Below are positions 1 through 7,672 of a stretch of 55,075 nucleotides of DNA, piece by piece (the stretch's first letter is position 1; each line of letters begins with the position of its first letter). Origin of the DNA: JAYSFC01 sp041913505 (GTDB lineage: Bacteria; Pseudomonadota; Gammaproteobacteria; Burkholderiales; Burkholderiaceae_C); the NCBI GenBank assembly GCA_041913505.1, contig JAYSFC010000006.1:1-55075 (forward strand), in the 5' to 3' direction. The notes under the pieces were generated by a model, which was given only the letters and a program-made list of their open reading frames with translations, did not search any database and was not told the DNA's origin. A program made the position numbers and the translations under genes.

Positions 1-1
1 C

Positions 2-238
2 GCCAAGGACCTGGGCCTGGAGATCGTGCAAAAGCGCATCACGCGCGACGAGGTCTACATTGCCGACGAGGCTTTCTTCACCGGCACGGCCGCCGAAGTG
101 ACGCCCATCCGCGAACTCGACCGCGTCGAGATCGGCGCCGGCAGCCGCGGCCCCATCACCGAGAAGATCCAGAACGCGTTCTTCGACATCGTGAACGGCC
201 GCAATCCCAAGTACGCCCACTGGCTCTCGAAGGTCTGA
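2..238 (+). CDS. ilvE: Branched-chain amino acid aminotransferase, C-terminal part (5' cut by window edge)
   Basis: This is the last 78 residues of IlvE, a PLP enzyme that transfers the amino group between branched-chain 2-keto acids and glutamate in the last step of leucine, isoleucine and valine synthesis. The visible part has the family C-terminal signature: VYIADEAFFTGTAAEVTPI followed by the IGAGSRGPIT segment and a NGRNPKYAHWL tail. The reading frame is open to the window edge, so the start lies outside. The next gene begins 1 nt after the stop, so the two are probably co-transcribed. Confidence 0.93.
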   Translation, partial: AKDLGLEIVQKRITRDEVYIADEAFFTGTAAEVTPIRELDRVEIGAGSRGPITEKIQNAFFDIVNGRNPKYAHWLSKV

Positions 239-239
239 A

Positions 240-446
240 ATGTCGCAAGCAACCGTTGAACTGCTGGCCCACGATCTGAACGCGCAGGGCGGTGTCTTCT
301 GCCCCTCGCCCAAGGCCGACATGAAGCTCTGGAACAGCCACCCCAAGGTCTACCTCGACGTGGCCCACACGGGCGAGGCCAAGTGCCCCTACTGCGGCAC
401 CGTGTACCGTCTGAAGGCGGGCGAGGTGTTCAAGGGCGGACACTGA
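240..446 (+). CDS. Small zinc-finger protein (CHCC type, NDUFS6-like)
   Basis: A 68-residue protein of the zf-CHCC family, the bacterial relatives of the NDUFS6 zinc subunit of complex I. Candidate zinc ligands are C21, a histidine (H34 or H43), C49 and C52 in a CPYC pair. It starts 1 nt after the ilvE stop, an ilvE-zinc-finger arrangement that I recall as common in beta-proteobacteria. The biochemical role is not established from sequence; only a zinc site is supported. A GC-rich hairpin follows the stop. Confidence 0.85.
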   Translation: MSQATVELLAHDLNAQGGVFCPSPKADMKLWNSHPKVYLDVAHTGEAKCPYCGTVYRLKAGEVFKGGH

Positions 447-451
447 AGGCG

Positions 452-473
452 GCGCGGGCCGTGGCGCCCGCGC
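452..473. terminator. GC-rich hairpin between convergent genes
   Basis: Perfect 8-bp stem GCGCGGGC / GCCCGCGC with a 6-nt loop, between the zinc-finger gene and the convergent glycosyltransferase gene. The nearest T run (485-489) is 12 nt further on, so it is not a textbook intrinsic terminator. It may act as one or protect 3' ends on either strand. Confidence 0.4.
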
Positions 474-476
474 GCT

Positions 477-1226
477 TCAAAGCCCTTTTTGTGCGCGCAG
501 ATGGCGCGCGTTCCCCCAGGTCAGGCGCACCTTCATGGCGAGCTTGCGCCAGCGCGTGGCCCAGCCAGCCGGGGGCTTGCGGCCCGCGATGCTGCTGTCC
601 TCGCTCGTGGTGTCGAGCCGCACCACGGGAGGCTGCACGCCGAGCACCCTCAGATCGTTTTCCCACCAGAAGCGCAGGTCGATGTCGATGGGGCGGCCGA
701 AGGGCACGCGGCTTTGCAGCAGCTTGCGCGCGCCTTCGCGGCTCACGACATAGCCGGCGGTGAAGCTGGGCACGCGCCGGTACTGGATCAGCTGGTGCCG
801 GGGGGTGAGCGGCACCCGCGAGCGGATCTTCTCGCCCTGGGGACGGCCCATGAGCTTGACCATGTCCCAGCCCTGCTCCAGAGCGGCAATGGCCTGCACG
901 GCCTGCGTGAAACTGTCGTCGAGCACCACGTCGTCCTCGAGCACGACCAGGGCCGGCGCGTTGCTCTCCAGCAGCCGGCGCCAGGCGAGGATGTGGCTCG
1001 CGTAGCAGCCCTTCTCGCCGTCGACGAGCGGCTTGTAGTACTGGGCGCGGTTGAGTTCCGGGCTGTAGAGGGTGGCCTGCTCTTCGGCGGGCCACTGCTT
1101 CCACCATACGGCGGGCAGGCGCTCGCCGGGCAGCCCCAGGCGCGTGAATTCGGCCTCGACGCGCTCGCGGCGCTGCATGTCCTTGTCGAGGTTGATGAAG
1201 ACGATGGGGGGCATCAACGGCGCCAT
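477..1226 (-). CDS. Glycosyltransferase family 25 (LPS/LOS sugar transferase)
   Basis: A 249-residue family 25 glycosyltransferase, the group that adds sugars (often galactose) to lipooligosaccharide in the cytoplasm. The N-terminus has the family start (PIVFINLDKDMQRRERVE), followed by GCYASHILAWRRLLES and the acidic VVLEDDVVLD motif near residue 95, then FTAGYVVSREGARKLL. The ATG at 1226 is chosen because it places the INLD strand at the extreme N-terminus. It overlaps the end of the upstream gene by 13 nt, which suggests translational coupling. The sugar donor cannot be told from sequence. Confidence 0.85.
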   Translation of the reverse strand: MAPLMPPIVFINLDKDMQRRERVEAEFTRLGLPGERLPAVWWKQWPAEEQATLYSPELNRAQYYKPLVDGEKGCYASHILAWRRLLESNAPALVVLEDDVVLDDSFTQAVQAIAALEQGWDMVKLMGRPQGEKIRSRVPLTPRHQLIQYRRVPSFTAGYVVSREGARKLLQSRVPFGRPIDIDLRFWWENDLRVLGVQPPVVRLDTTSEDSSIAGRKPPAGWATRWRKLAMKVRLTWGNARHLRAQKGL

Positions 1227-1927
1227 GGCTTCCACCAGGGGCGCGCCGGCGCGGGCCTGTCCTCGTCGAGCGCCTGGGCCAGTGCCAGATAATGGGCGAA
1301 ATTCAGGGGCCTGTCCTGTGTGACGTCGTCCGCCACGGCCGCCAGCAAGGCTCCATAAGCGGGTTTGCGCGATTCGAACAAGTGGAAGAACTCCCGCTGC
1401 CCATAAAACGTCCCGATGCCGAACACCCCCTCGGAACCCAGCGCCCATTTGGGCACCAGCGTCGCTGTGGGCGCGGGCATGACCAGCTCTACGCCGCGCG
1501 CGCGCGCCAGGGCGCTCAGCACCTCGGCGGCGTCGTACTGCTTGCTCGACTGCAGGTCGGGCCGGCCCAGGTCTTCCCACAGGCGCTTGCGCAGCGCCAT
1601 GAACATGGGCCCCGCGTACACCGCGTTGCCCGGCTTGTGGTTGGAAAACTGCGCCAGCCCGAACAGCGCGCCGCCCTGCGCATGGGTAACGGCTTGCAAG
1701 TACGCCTCGCGGCGCAGGGGGAAGGCGTCGATGTCGCAGAAAATAACGATGTCGTCGGGGCCGTGGCGCTCGAGGACTTCGCCCATCCAGACGCCGTGGG
1801 GCTTCTTGTGCGCGCGCTCCTGCTGCAGCGGCAGGTCCAGGTGGGCAAAGACGGCCCTCTGCTTTTCGAGAATGCCGGCCGGGATGTTGTCCCAGTACAT
1901 GGTGTGGATCGCGGGCAGTGGATGCAT
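1214..1927 (-). CDS. Putative sugar-nucleotide glycosyltransferase
   Basis: A 237-residue protein that I recognise only as transferase-like. It has a DxD-type acidic motif (VIFCDIDAFPL, about residues 60-70), usual for metal binding in GT-A fold enzymes, and a later AGPMFMAL strand. It is coupled to the family 25 transferase by a 13-nt overlap and lies divergent from an O-antigen ligase-like gene, so a role in surface glycan assembly is likely. The start at 1927 gives MHPLPAIHTMYWDN; residues upstream in the same frame are proline-rich and look non-coding. Substrate unknown. Confidence 0.65.
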   Translation of the reverse strand: MHPLPAIHTMYWDNIPAGILEKQRAVFAHLDLPLQQERAHKKPHGVWMGEVLERHGPDDIVIFCDIDAFPLRREAYLQAVTHAQGGALFGLAQFSNHKPGNAVYAGPMFMALRKRLWEDLGRPDLQSSKQYDAAEVLSALARARGVELVMPAPTATLVPKWALGSEGVFGIGTFYGQREFFHLFESRKPAYGALLAAVADDVTQDRPLNFAHYLALAQALDEDRPAPARPWWKPWRR

Positions 1928-2016
1928 GGGGATTCGTGCAGGGAATGCAGGGGCTGCGGCCGGCGGCGGGCATGGCTGCGGTGCGGGCCATTGTATGGAC
2001 ATCCAAGGGGAGTGAT

Positions 2017-3231
2017 TTGGTCTTGAGTCGGATTCAGCCGCGCATGCTGCAGGCGGCGCAGTGGACGCTTGTCGCGGCGTTCTTGTTCTTCCCCGTGGCC
2101 TTCGCACTGGGGAACGCCGCCATCGTGCTGGCGTTCGTGCTCTCGATCGGCGCCGGGGCGTACCGCGAGCGCTGGCAGGCCATCCGCGACATGCCCGTGG
2201 TCTGGTGGGCCCTGGGGCTGTACGCCGTCATCCTGGCGGGCGTGCTGTACTCGCCGGCGCCCGCGGCCGATGTGCGCATGCACCTGTTCAAGTACGGCAA
2301 GCTGCTGCTGGTGCCCGCGCTGCTGCCGCTACTGGTGGAGCCGCTGTGGCGCGGGCGTTGCATGAACGCCTTCCTGGCGGCGATGGGGTTCATTCTGGCC
2401 TCGGTGTACGGCAACGTATTCTGGCAACTGCCCTGGTCCGCCACGCACAACCAGGGCTGGGGGCTGGACCACACGGTGGTCGGCGACTACATCACCCAGA
2501 ACGTCATGATGTCGTTCTTCGTCATCGTGGCCATCGCCCGGGGGCAGGCCGCCACGGTGGCGTGGCGCCGCTGGGGCTGGTGGGCGTGCGCGCTGGCGGC
2601 GGCGGTTGCCGTGACGCAGCTCTCGAAGGGGCGCACGGGCTATGTGCTGCTGGTCATGGCCGTCGTGACCTATGTGTCCGTCGCGCTCAAGGGCCGGCTG
2701 CGCTGGGCCGTGCTGGGGGGGCTGGTGCTGGCGATGGCGCTGGCGCTGCTCACCTCCCACACCGTGCGGGCCCGCATCGAGCTGGGGCTGTCCGAGGCGG
2801 CAGCCAGCGACAGCATGGCCATCACCAGCATCGGCGGCCGCGTCAATTTCTGGAGCAAGACACTGCAGCTCGCGCTGGAGAAACCCGTGCTGGGCTGGGG
2901 AACGGGCAGCTACCACTCCGTCTGGTGCCAGCACATCACCAAGGAGGGGTGGTGCTGGTTCGGCGGCTGGCATCCCCATAACCAGTACCTGTTCTTCTGG
3001 ATGGAGAACGGCCTGGCCGGCCTGGTGCTCTTTGCGCTGCTGGTGAGTGCGTCCGCATGGGCGGCACGCCGGGCCGCCGTGCCCGACCGCCCCTTGCTGT
3101 GGGGGTTTGCGGCGATTTTCGCCGTGGACAGCCTCATCAATGCCCCGTTGTTCAGCGGGCGCGAGAGCCATTTCTTCGTGATGCTGCTGATCTGGGTGTG
3201 CGCGCAGGCCCGCTTTGCGCAGGCCCGCTAA
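2017..3231 (+). CDS. O-antigen ligase / polymerase family membrane protein (Wzy_C)
   Basis: An inner-membrane protein with about ten or more hydrophobic segments and the Wzy_C signature: an R-x-x-x-W region (GGRVNFWSKTLQLALEKPVLGWGTG) and the periplasmic HPHNQYLFFWMENG loop. Family members either ligate O-antigen to lipid A-core (WaaL) or polymerise or transfer glycans; sequence alone does not decide. The TTG at 2017 follows an AAGGGGA ribosome site with 5-nt spacing; the ATG at 2044 is the alternative, and the frame is open upstream to 1918. It diverges from a glycosyltransferase gene with about 90 bp between them. Confidence 0.82.
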   Translation: MVLSRIQPRMLQAAQWTLVAAFLFFPVAFALGNAAIVLAFVLSIGAGAYRERWQAIRDMPVVWWALGLYAVILAGVLYSPAPAADVRMHLFKYGKLLLVPALLPLLVEPLWRGRCMNAFLAAMGFILASVYGNVFWQLPWSATHNQGWGLDHTVVGDYITQNVMMSFFVIVAIARGQAATVAWRRWGWWACALAAAVAVTQLSKGRTGYVLLVMAVVTYVSVALKGRLRWAVLGGLVLAMALALLTSHTVRARIELGLSEAAASDSMAITSIGGRVNFWSKTLQLALEKPVLGWGTGSYHSVWCQHITKEGWCWFGGWHPHNQYLFFWMENGLAGLVLFALLVSASAWAARRAAVPDRPLLWGFAAIFAVDSLINAPLFSGRESHFFVMLLIWVCAQARFAQAR

Positions 3232-3318
3232 GGCGGGCGGTGCATGCTGCGTGGGCGATTCGTCATCGTGGCGCGCCAGGATCGGGGCGTGGCCGTTCGC
3301 TGAAACCGCCCACCGCCT

Positions 3319-4278
3319 TCACGCGAACTGCCGGCACCAGTGCAGCACGTCATGGCGTGCGAGCAACTGCGCGTCGACGGGTGGATGCGGCGTGTGGATG
3401 AAGTCCTCCAGCCGGTCCAGGCTGTCCCGGCCCTCCACAAAGACCCGCTCGGGGGTGTAGAGGTCGTCGTGGACCGCTGCGGCCCGCGTGGTCAGCAGCT
3501 TCTTGCCAAAGAACGCGGCTTCCAGGCTGCGCACGGTGGGGCCACTTTGGTGGGGCTGCACCACCTCCACCAGGCAGCGCGCGCGGTTGATCCACGCCAG
3601 GTTCTCGGCGTAGGGGAGCGGGCTGGTGGACAGCAGTGCCTGCTCTTCGGGGCTGTAGCGGCGGTGCTTGTCGGGCGTGATGTGGAAGCGGGTGCACAGG
3701 CCGGCACGGTCGGCTGCGGCCTGCAGCTGGCGCAGCGTGGGCAGGCGGCCCTTGTCCTGGCCCACGAAGTATAGGTCGATGTCTTCGGGCGTGCCGGGGC
3801 GCTGGTAGTCCGCCACATCGCGGTACACCTGCTCGACCAGGGGCAGGCCGTGGCTGCGCGCATCGTCGGGGTCGAACGTGACCACCTGCATGCCCAGGCC
3901 CTTGAGCGCGCGGATGTGCAGCAGGCGCAGCCAGGCGTTCTGCTGGTAGTCGCGCACGGGGTTCCAGGTGAAGAGGGTGCAGCGGCGGGCACGGATATGG
4001 CGCCGCAGGATGCGCAGCTCCTTGATGTTCTCCACGCCGAAAATGAGCACGCTGTCTGCCGGGTCGATCGCCTGGAGCTGCGCGAGGTAGTCCGCGGTGA
4101 AGTAGCGCGAACGCGGGCTGGCCCAGGGCAGGCCCGCCTCGATGAACTTGGCCAGCGATTTGCCGATGCCGCGGCGGCGGCTGTCGTGGGAGAGTACGCG
4201 CACCGCCTCGGCCCCTTGCAGGCGCTCCATGACGAAGGCGGTCAGAAAGAAGCGGGTGTTCGCGATGACATGGAGCAT
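3319..4278 (-). CDS. Glycosyltransferase-like protein, surface polysaccharide
   Basis: A 319-residue soluble protein with no signal peptide. It begins MLHVIANTRFF and contains two halves consistent with a GT-B-like fold: an N-terminal part with VLIFGVENIKELRIL, and a C-terminal part with ARCLVEVVQPHQSGPTVRSLEAAFFGKKLLTT. The latter resembles the nucleotide-sugar binding segment in CgeB- and capsule-type transferases. It is convergent with the O-antigen ligase-like gene, 87 bp apart. The fold is an inference from pattern; the donor and acceptor are unknown. Confidence 0.6.
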   Translation of the reverse strand: MLHVIANTRFFLTAFVMERLQGAEAVRVLSHDSRRRGIGKSLAKFIEAGLPWASPRSRYFTADYLAQLQAIDPADSVLIFGVENIKELRILRRHIRARRCTLFTWNPVRDYQQNAWLRLLHIRALKGLGMQVVTFDPDDARSHGLPLVEQVYRDVADYQRPGTPEDIDLYFVGQDKGRLPTLRQLQAAADRAGLCTRFHITPDKHRRYSPEEQALLSTSPLPYAENLAWINRARCLVEVVQPHQSGPTVRSLEAAFFGKKLLTTRAAAVHDDLYTPERVFVEGRDSLDRLEDFIHTPHPPVDAQLLARHDVLHWCRQFA

Positions 4279-4337
4279 GGCGCGCAAATATAGCCGCCAC
4301 GCATGCGGCCTGGCTGGCCGCGCGAGGGAGCAGCCCG

Positions 4338-5414
4338 TCAGCCGGCCAGGCTTGCGCGGGCCGCCAGCCACTCCTGGCCGAGCCGCTCCACCAGCGTGGC
4401 CGCCGGCAGGGCCCGCACGGCGCCCACCCCCTGGCCGGCCCAGAGCGAGAGGTAGTCTCCACGGCCCGCTTCTGCGGCGGCACGGCGCAGCGCGCCCGTG
4501 AGCGCGTTCTGCACGGGGTAGGCGGGCACATCGGCTTCGTGTGCCTGCAGGCGCTGCATCATTGCGTTCACGATGCCGCGCGCGGGGCGGCCCGAGTAGA
4601 TGCGCGTGGTGCGCGTGTCGGTGGCCGTGGCGCTGCCGAGGGCCGCGCGGTAGGCGCTGCCGATACCCGATTCGTCGCAGGCCAGGAAGGCCGTGCCCAA
4701 CTGCGCGGCCTCGGCGCCCAGGGCCTGTGCCGCCGCGATGCCGCGCCCGTCCATGATGCCGCCCGCCGCGATCACGGCCACGCCCCGTGGGCGCAGTGCG
4801 TCCACGCACTCGGGCACGAGCGCCATCGTGCCCACCATCGAGGCTGAGAAGTCACCCAGGAACGTCCCGCGGTGCCCACCGGCCTCCATGCCCGAGGCGC
4901 AAACCGCATCGGCCCCCACGCCAGCCCAGGCGACGGCCTCGGCCACCGTGGTGGCCGTGCCGATGACGTAGCAGCCCGCGGCGTGCAGCCGCTCGACCTG
5001 CGCGGCATTGAGGATGCCGAAGGTGAAACTCGCTACGGCGGGGCGGACCTCGATCAGGGCCTCGAACTGGGCGGCAAAGTCCTCGCACCAGCGCGCCGGC
5101 ACGGCGGGATGCAGGCCGAACTCGGCGTACAGCGGCGCAAGGCGCTCCAGCGCGGCCTGCACCGTGGCGGCATCGGGCGCGGGCGTGTCCTGCACGAACA
5201 GGTTGAGCCCGAAGGGGTGGTCGGTGCGGCGGCGCACCTCGGCGGCGGCGTCCCGCAGGGCCTGGGGCGAGCGCATGCCGCAGCCCAGCATGCCCAGCCC
5301 GCCTGCCGCCGACACCGCGGCCGCCAGGGCCGGTGTGTCGGAGCCGGTCATAGGGCCCTGGACGATGGGCAGGCGCAGGTCGAGCGCGGAACGCAGGGAG
5401 CGGTGGTCGGGCAT
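4338..5414 (-). CDS. Nitronate monooxygenase (2-nitropropane dioxygenase family)
   Basis: A 358-residue FMN enzyme of the nitronate monooxygenase family, which oxidises alkyl nitronates to carbonyl compounds and nitrite. The TIM-barrel features are visible: LPIVQGPMTG near the N-terminus, AAGGLGMLGCG, FGLNLFVQ, GADAVCASGMEAGGHRG with the catalytic-type His, and AAGGIMDGRGIAAAQALGAEAAQLGTAFL for FMN phosphate binding. The ATG at 5414 has an AGGAG ribosome site just upstream. The LysR gene next to it, on the same strand, may regulate it. Some family members act on other enoyl-type substrates, so the exact substrate is open. Confidence 0.88.
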   Translation of the reverse strand: MPDHRSLRSALDLRLPIVQGPMTGSDTPALAAAVSAAGGLGMLGCGMRSPQALRDAAAEVRRRTDHPFGLNLFVQDTPAPDAATVQAALERLAPLYAEFGLHPAVPARWCEDFAAQFEALIEVRPAVASFTFGILNAAQVERLHAAGCYVIGTATTVAEAVAWAGVGADAVCASGMEAGGHRGTFLGDFSASMVGTMALVPECVDALRPRGVAVIAAGGIMDGRGIAAAQALGAEAAQLGTAFLACDESGIGSAYRAALGSATATDTRTTRIYSGRPARGIVNAMMQRLQAHEADVPAYPVQNALTGALRRAAAEAGRGDYLSLWAGQGVGAVRALPAATLVERLGQEWLAARASLAG

Positions 5415-5446
5415 GGGGAACTCCTGTGGGATCGATGTAAAGCGGG

Positions 5447-6337
5447 TCAGGCGGCAGAAGGGGCTGGCGCTTCGCCGAGCACCTGCCGCAGTGCGTCGAG
5501 CGCCGCCGAGCGGTAGCCGCGGCGCCAGGCGAGCAAGGTGTCGATGCGCAGCAGCCGGTGCTGGCGCAGAGGCTGGCCGTGGGGCATGAGGTCGAGCACC
5601 GAGCGCGGCGCCACGCCCACGCAGCTGCCGCCCGCCACGCAGGCCAGGATCGCGTGGTACGAGCCCAGCTCCAGCAGCTGCATGGGCTGGGGGCGCGGTG
5701 CGAACCAGTCCTGCGCGATGCGGCGGTAGGTGCAGCCGGGCTCGAACACCGCGAGCGTGCCCGGCTGCACGTCCTGCGGCCCATGCACGGGTGGGTGGCC
5801 CGCGGGCAGTACCAGCAGCAGCTCTTCGGTGAACACAGGCTGGGTGTCGAGGGCCGCGTCCACGGCCTGGCCGGGCGGCCAGGCCACGAGCACGGCATCG
5901 AGCGCATGGGCGCGCAGCCGGTCCACGAGCTCCTGCGTGGGCGCCGTGGAGAGCTCCAGCGCCACGCTGGGCCACTGGCCGTGCAGGCGGGCCAGGGGCG
6001 CGGGCAGGCGGCTCGCGGCCGTGCTCTCCATCGAGCCCAGGCGCAGCCGGCCGCCGGGGCGTCCCGGGCGCAGGGCCTGGCGCGCTTCCTCGGCCAGGGC
6101 CAGCAGCCGGTCGGCATAGCCGAGCAGCACCTGGCCTTCGGGCGTGAGCGCCATGCGCTTGCCTTCGCGCAGGAACAGCGTGGCACCAAGATCGGCCTCG
6201 AGCTGGCGCACGCGCGTGGTCACGTTGGACTGCGCGCGCCGCAGCCGCTCGGCCGCCCGCGTGACGCTGCCTTCGGCGGCCACGGTGCGGAAGATATCGA
6301 GGGCCGTGAGGTCCAGGACTGGGGCGTCTTTGTCCAT
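5447..6337 (-). CDS. LysR-family transcriptional regulator
   Basis: A 296-residue LysR regulator with an N-terminal winged helix (LDIFRTVAAEGSVTRAAERLRRAQSNVTTRVRQLE, about residues 12-46) and a C-terminal effector domain. The ATG at 6337 is preferred over one at 6367, because the latter sits inside a palindrome that looks like this protein's operator. It is divergent from an MFS transporter gene and upstream, on the same strand, of the nitronate monooxygenase gene; both are plausible targets. The effector is unknown. Confidence 0.9.
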   Translation of the reverse strand: MDKDAPVLDLTALDIFRTVAAEGSVTRAAERLRRAQSNVTTRVRQLEADLGATLFLREGKRMALTPEGQVLLGYADRLLALAEEARQALRPGRPGGRLRLGSMESTAASRLPAPLARLHGQWPSVALELSTAPTQELVDRLRAHALDAVLVAWPPGQAVDAALDTQPVFTEELLLVLPAGHPPVHGPQDVQPGTLAVFEPGCTYRRIAQDWFAPRPQPMQLLELGSYHAILACVAGGSCVGVAPRSVLDLMPHGQPLRQHRLLRIDTLLAWRRGYRSAALDALRQVLGEAPAPSAA

Positions 6338-6353
6338 CTTGAAAAGATATGGA

Positions 6354-6378
6354 TTACCAAAATTCATTCTCTTGGTAA
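6354..6378. promoter_or_regulatory. Palindromic operator between lysR and MFS gene
   Basis: Perfect 7-bp inverted repeat TTACCAA - 11 nt - TTGGTAA, located between divergent lysR and MFS genes. LysR-family proteins typically bind a dyad in the promoter they share with a divergent target. The position fits autoregulation plus control of the transporter. Confidence 0.6.
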
Positions 6379-6424
6379 GATGATATGCAGCGGCATCCGC
6401 CGTGGCAACCGGAATCCCCCTACC

Positions 6425-7672
6425 GTGGCCCAGGCATCCCTTTCTTCTCCGGCAGGTGCGCACCCCGCCGGGCACCCGCTGTCCGCAGCGTTCGCGGGCA
6501 TGGCCGCGCTGGCAGCGGCCATGGGCATCGGCCGCTTCGCGTTCACGCCGCTGCTGCCCATGATGTTGCACGACGGCGTGGTCGACATTGCCACGGGCAG
6601 CTGGCTGGCCACCGCCAACTATTTCGGCTACCTGGCAGGGGCCCTGCTGTACATGGCGTTGCCCTGGCTGGGGCTGCGGCCCGGCAATGCCGCCCTCAAC
6701 GCCGCGCTGGTGCGCTGGGGGCTGGTGGCCACGGCGCTGCTCACGCTGGCCCTGGCGCTGCCCTGGCCGGGGCTGTGGCCCTTGCTGCGGCTGCTGGCTG
6801 GCGTGGCGAGCGCGCTGGTGTTCCTCGGCACGGCCAACTGGTGCATGGGGCGGCTCGCGCAGCTCGGGGCGCCGGCGCTGGGCGGGCTGATCTTTTGTGG
6901 CCCGGGGCTGGGCATCGTGCTCACGGGCCTGTCGGCCAGCGCCATGGTGGCCGCGCAGTGGAGTGCCGCGGCCGGCTGGGTGGCTTTCGGCGTGCTGGCG
7001 TTCGTGCTGTGCGCGGGCGTGTGGAGCACCTTCGGCGCTACGCAGGCCGTTCCCGGGGCGAGCGCCGCGCAGGCGCCGGCGGGCGGCGCGGCGGCACGGG
7101 CGCGGCCAGCGGCCGAGCGCACGTTGCTGGCCACCGCCTATGGTCTGGCGGGTCTGGGCTATATCGTCACGGCCACCTTCCTGCCCGTGATCGCGCGCGC
7201 CGCGCTGCCGGCGGGCTCGGTCTGGCCCGACCTCTTTTGGCCCCTGTTCGGCGCGGGCGTGGCGCTGGGGGCGGCGCTGTCCACGCGCATTTCCGCCGCA
7301 CGGGACCGGCGCGCGCTGCTGGCCGGAGCCTATTTGCTGCAGGCCACCGCGATCGCGCTGGGGCTGCTGTGGCCCGGGCGTGCGGGCTTCGCGCTCGGCA
7401 GCCTGCTGCTGGGCCTGCCGTTCACGGCGATCACCTTCTTTGCGCTACAGGAGGCGCGCCGCCAGTGGCCGCAGGCCGGCGCGGGCTTCACGGGACTGCT
7501 CACGGCGCTCTACGGCATCGGCCAGATCGTAGGGCCGCCGATGGTGACCTGGCTGCTGTCGCTGGCCCCGTCGCAGGCGCAAGGATTCGACTGGGCCCTG
7601 GGTGCGGCGGCGGGTGCGCTGGTGCTGGGCGCCGCGCTCTACGCCGTCATGGTGTGGCGCTGGCGGTCATGA
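6425..7672 (+). CDS. MFS transporter, YbfB/YjiJ family
   Basis: A membrane protein of about 415 residues and 12 hydrophobic segments, of the YbfB/YjiJ branch of the major facilitator superfamily. It begins its membrane part with FAGMAALAAAMGIGRFAFTPLLPMML, characteristic of that branch, and ends with TGLLTALYGIGQIVGPPMVTWLL. The GTG at 6425 lies downstream of the shared operator; an ATG at 6380, only 2 nt after the palindrome, is in frame and possible. The substrate is unknown. The last 6 nt overlap the convergent histidine kinase gene. Confidence 0.82.
   Translation: MAQASLSSPAGAHPAGHPLSAAFAGMAALAAAMGIGRFAFTPLLPMMLHDGVVDIATGSWLATANYFGYLAGALLYMALPWLGLRPGNAALNAALVRWGLVATALLTLALALPWPGLWPLLRLLAGVASALVFLGTANWCMGRLAQLGAPALGGLIFCGPGLGIVLTGLSASAMVAAQWSAAAGWVAFGVLAFVLCAGVWSTFGATQAVPGASAAQAPAGGAAARARPAAERTLLATAYGLAGLGYIVTATFLPVIARAALPAGSVWPDLFWPLFGAGVALGAALSTRISAARDRRALLAGAYLLQATAIALGLLWPGRAGFALGSLLLGLPFTAITFFALQEARRQWPQAGAGFTGLLTALYGIGQIVGPPMVTWLLSLAPSQAQGFDWALGAAAGALVLGAALYAVMVWRWRS

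Noticed and set aside
6338..6367. Earlier ATG (6367) for the LysR gene at 5447-6337
   Set aside because: It lies within the palindromic operator and adds residues not typical of LysR N-termini.
5558..6379. N-terminal extension of the MFS frame through the LysR gene
   Set aside because: Composition is that of an antisense shadow; the MFS protein starts naturally after the shared operator.
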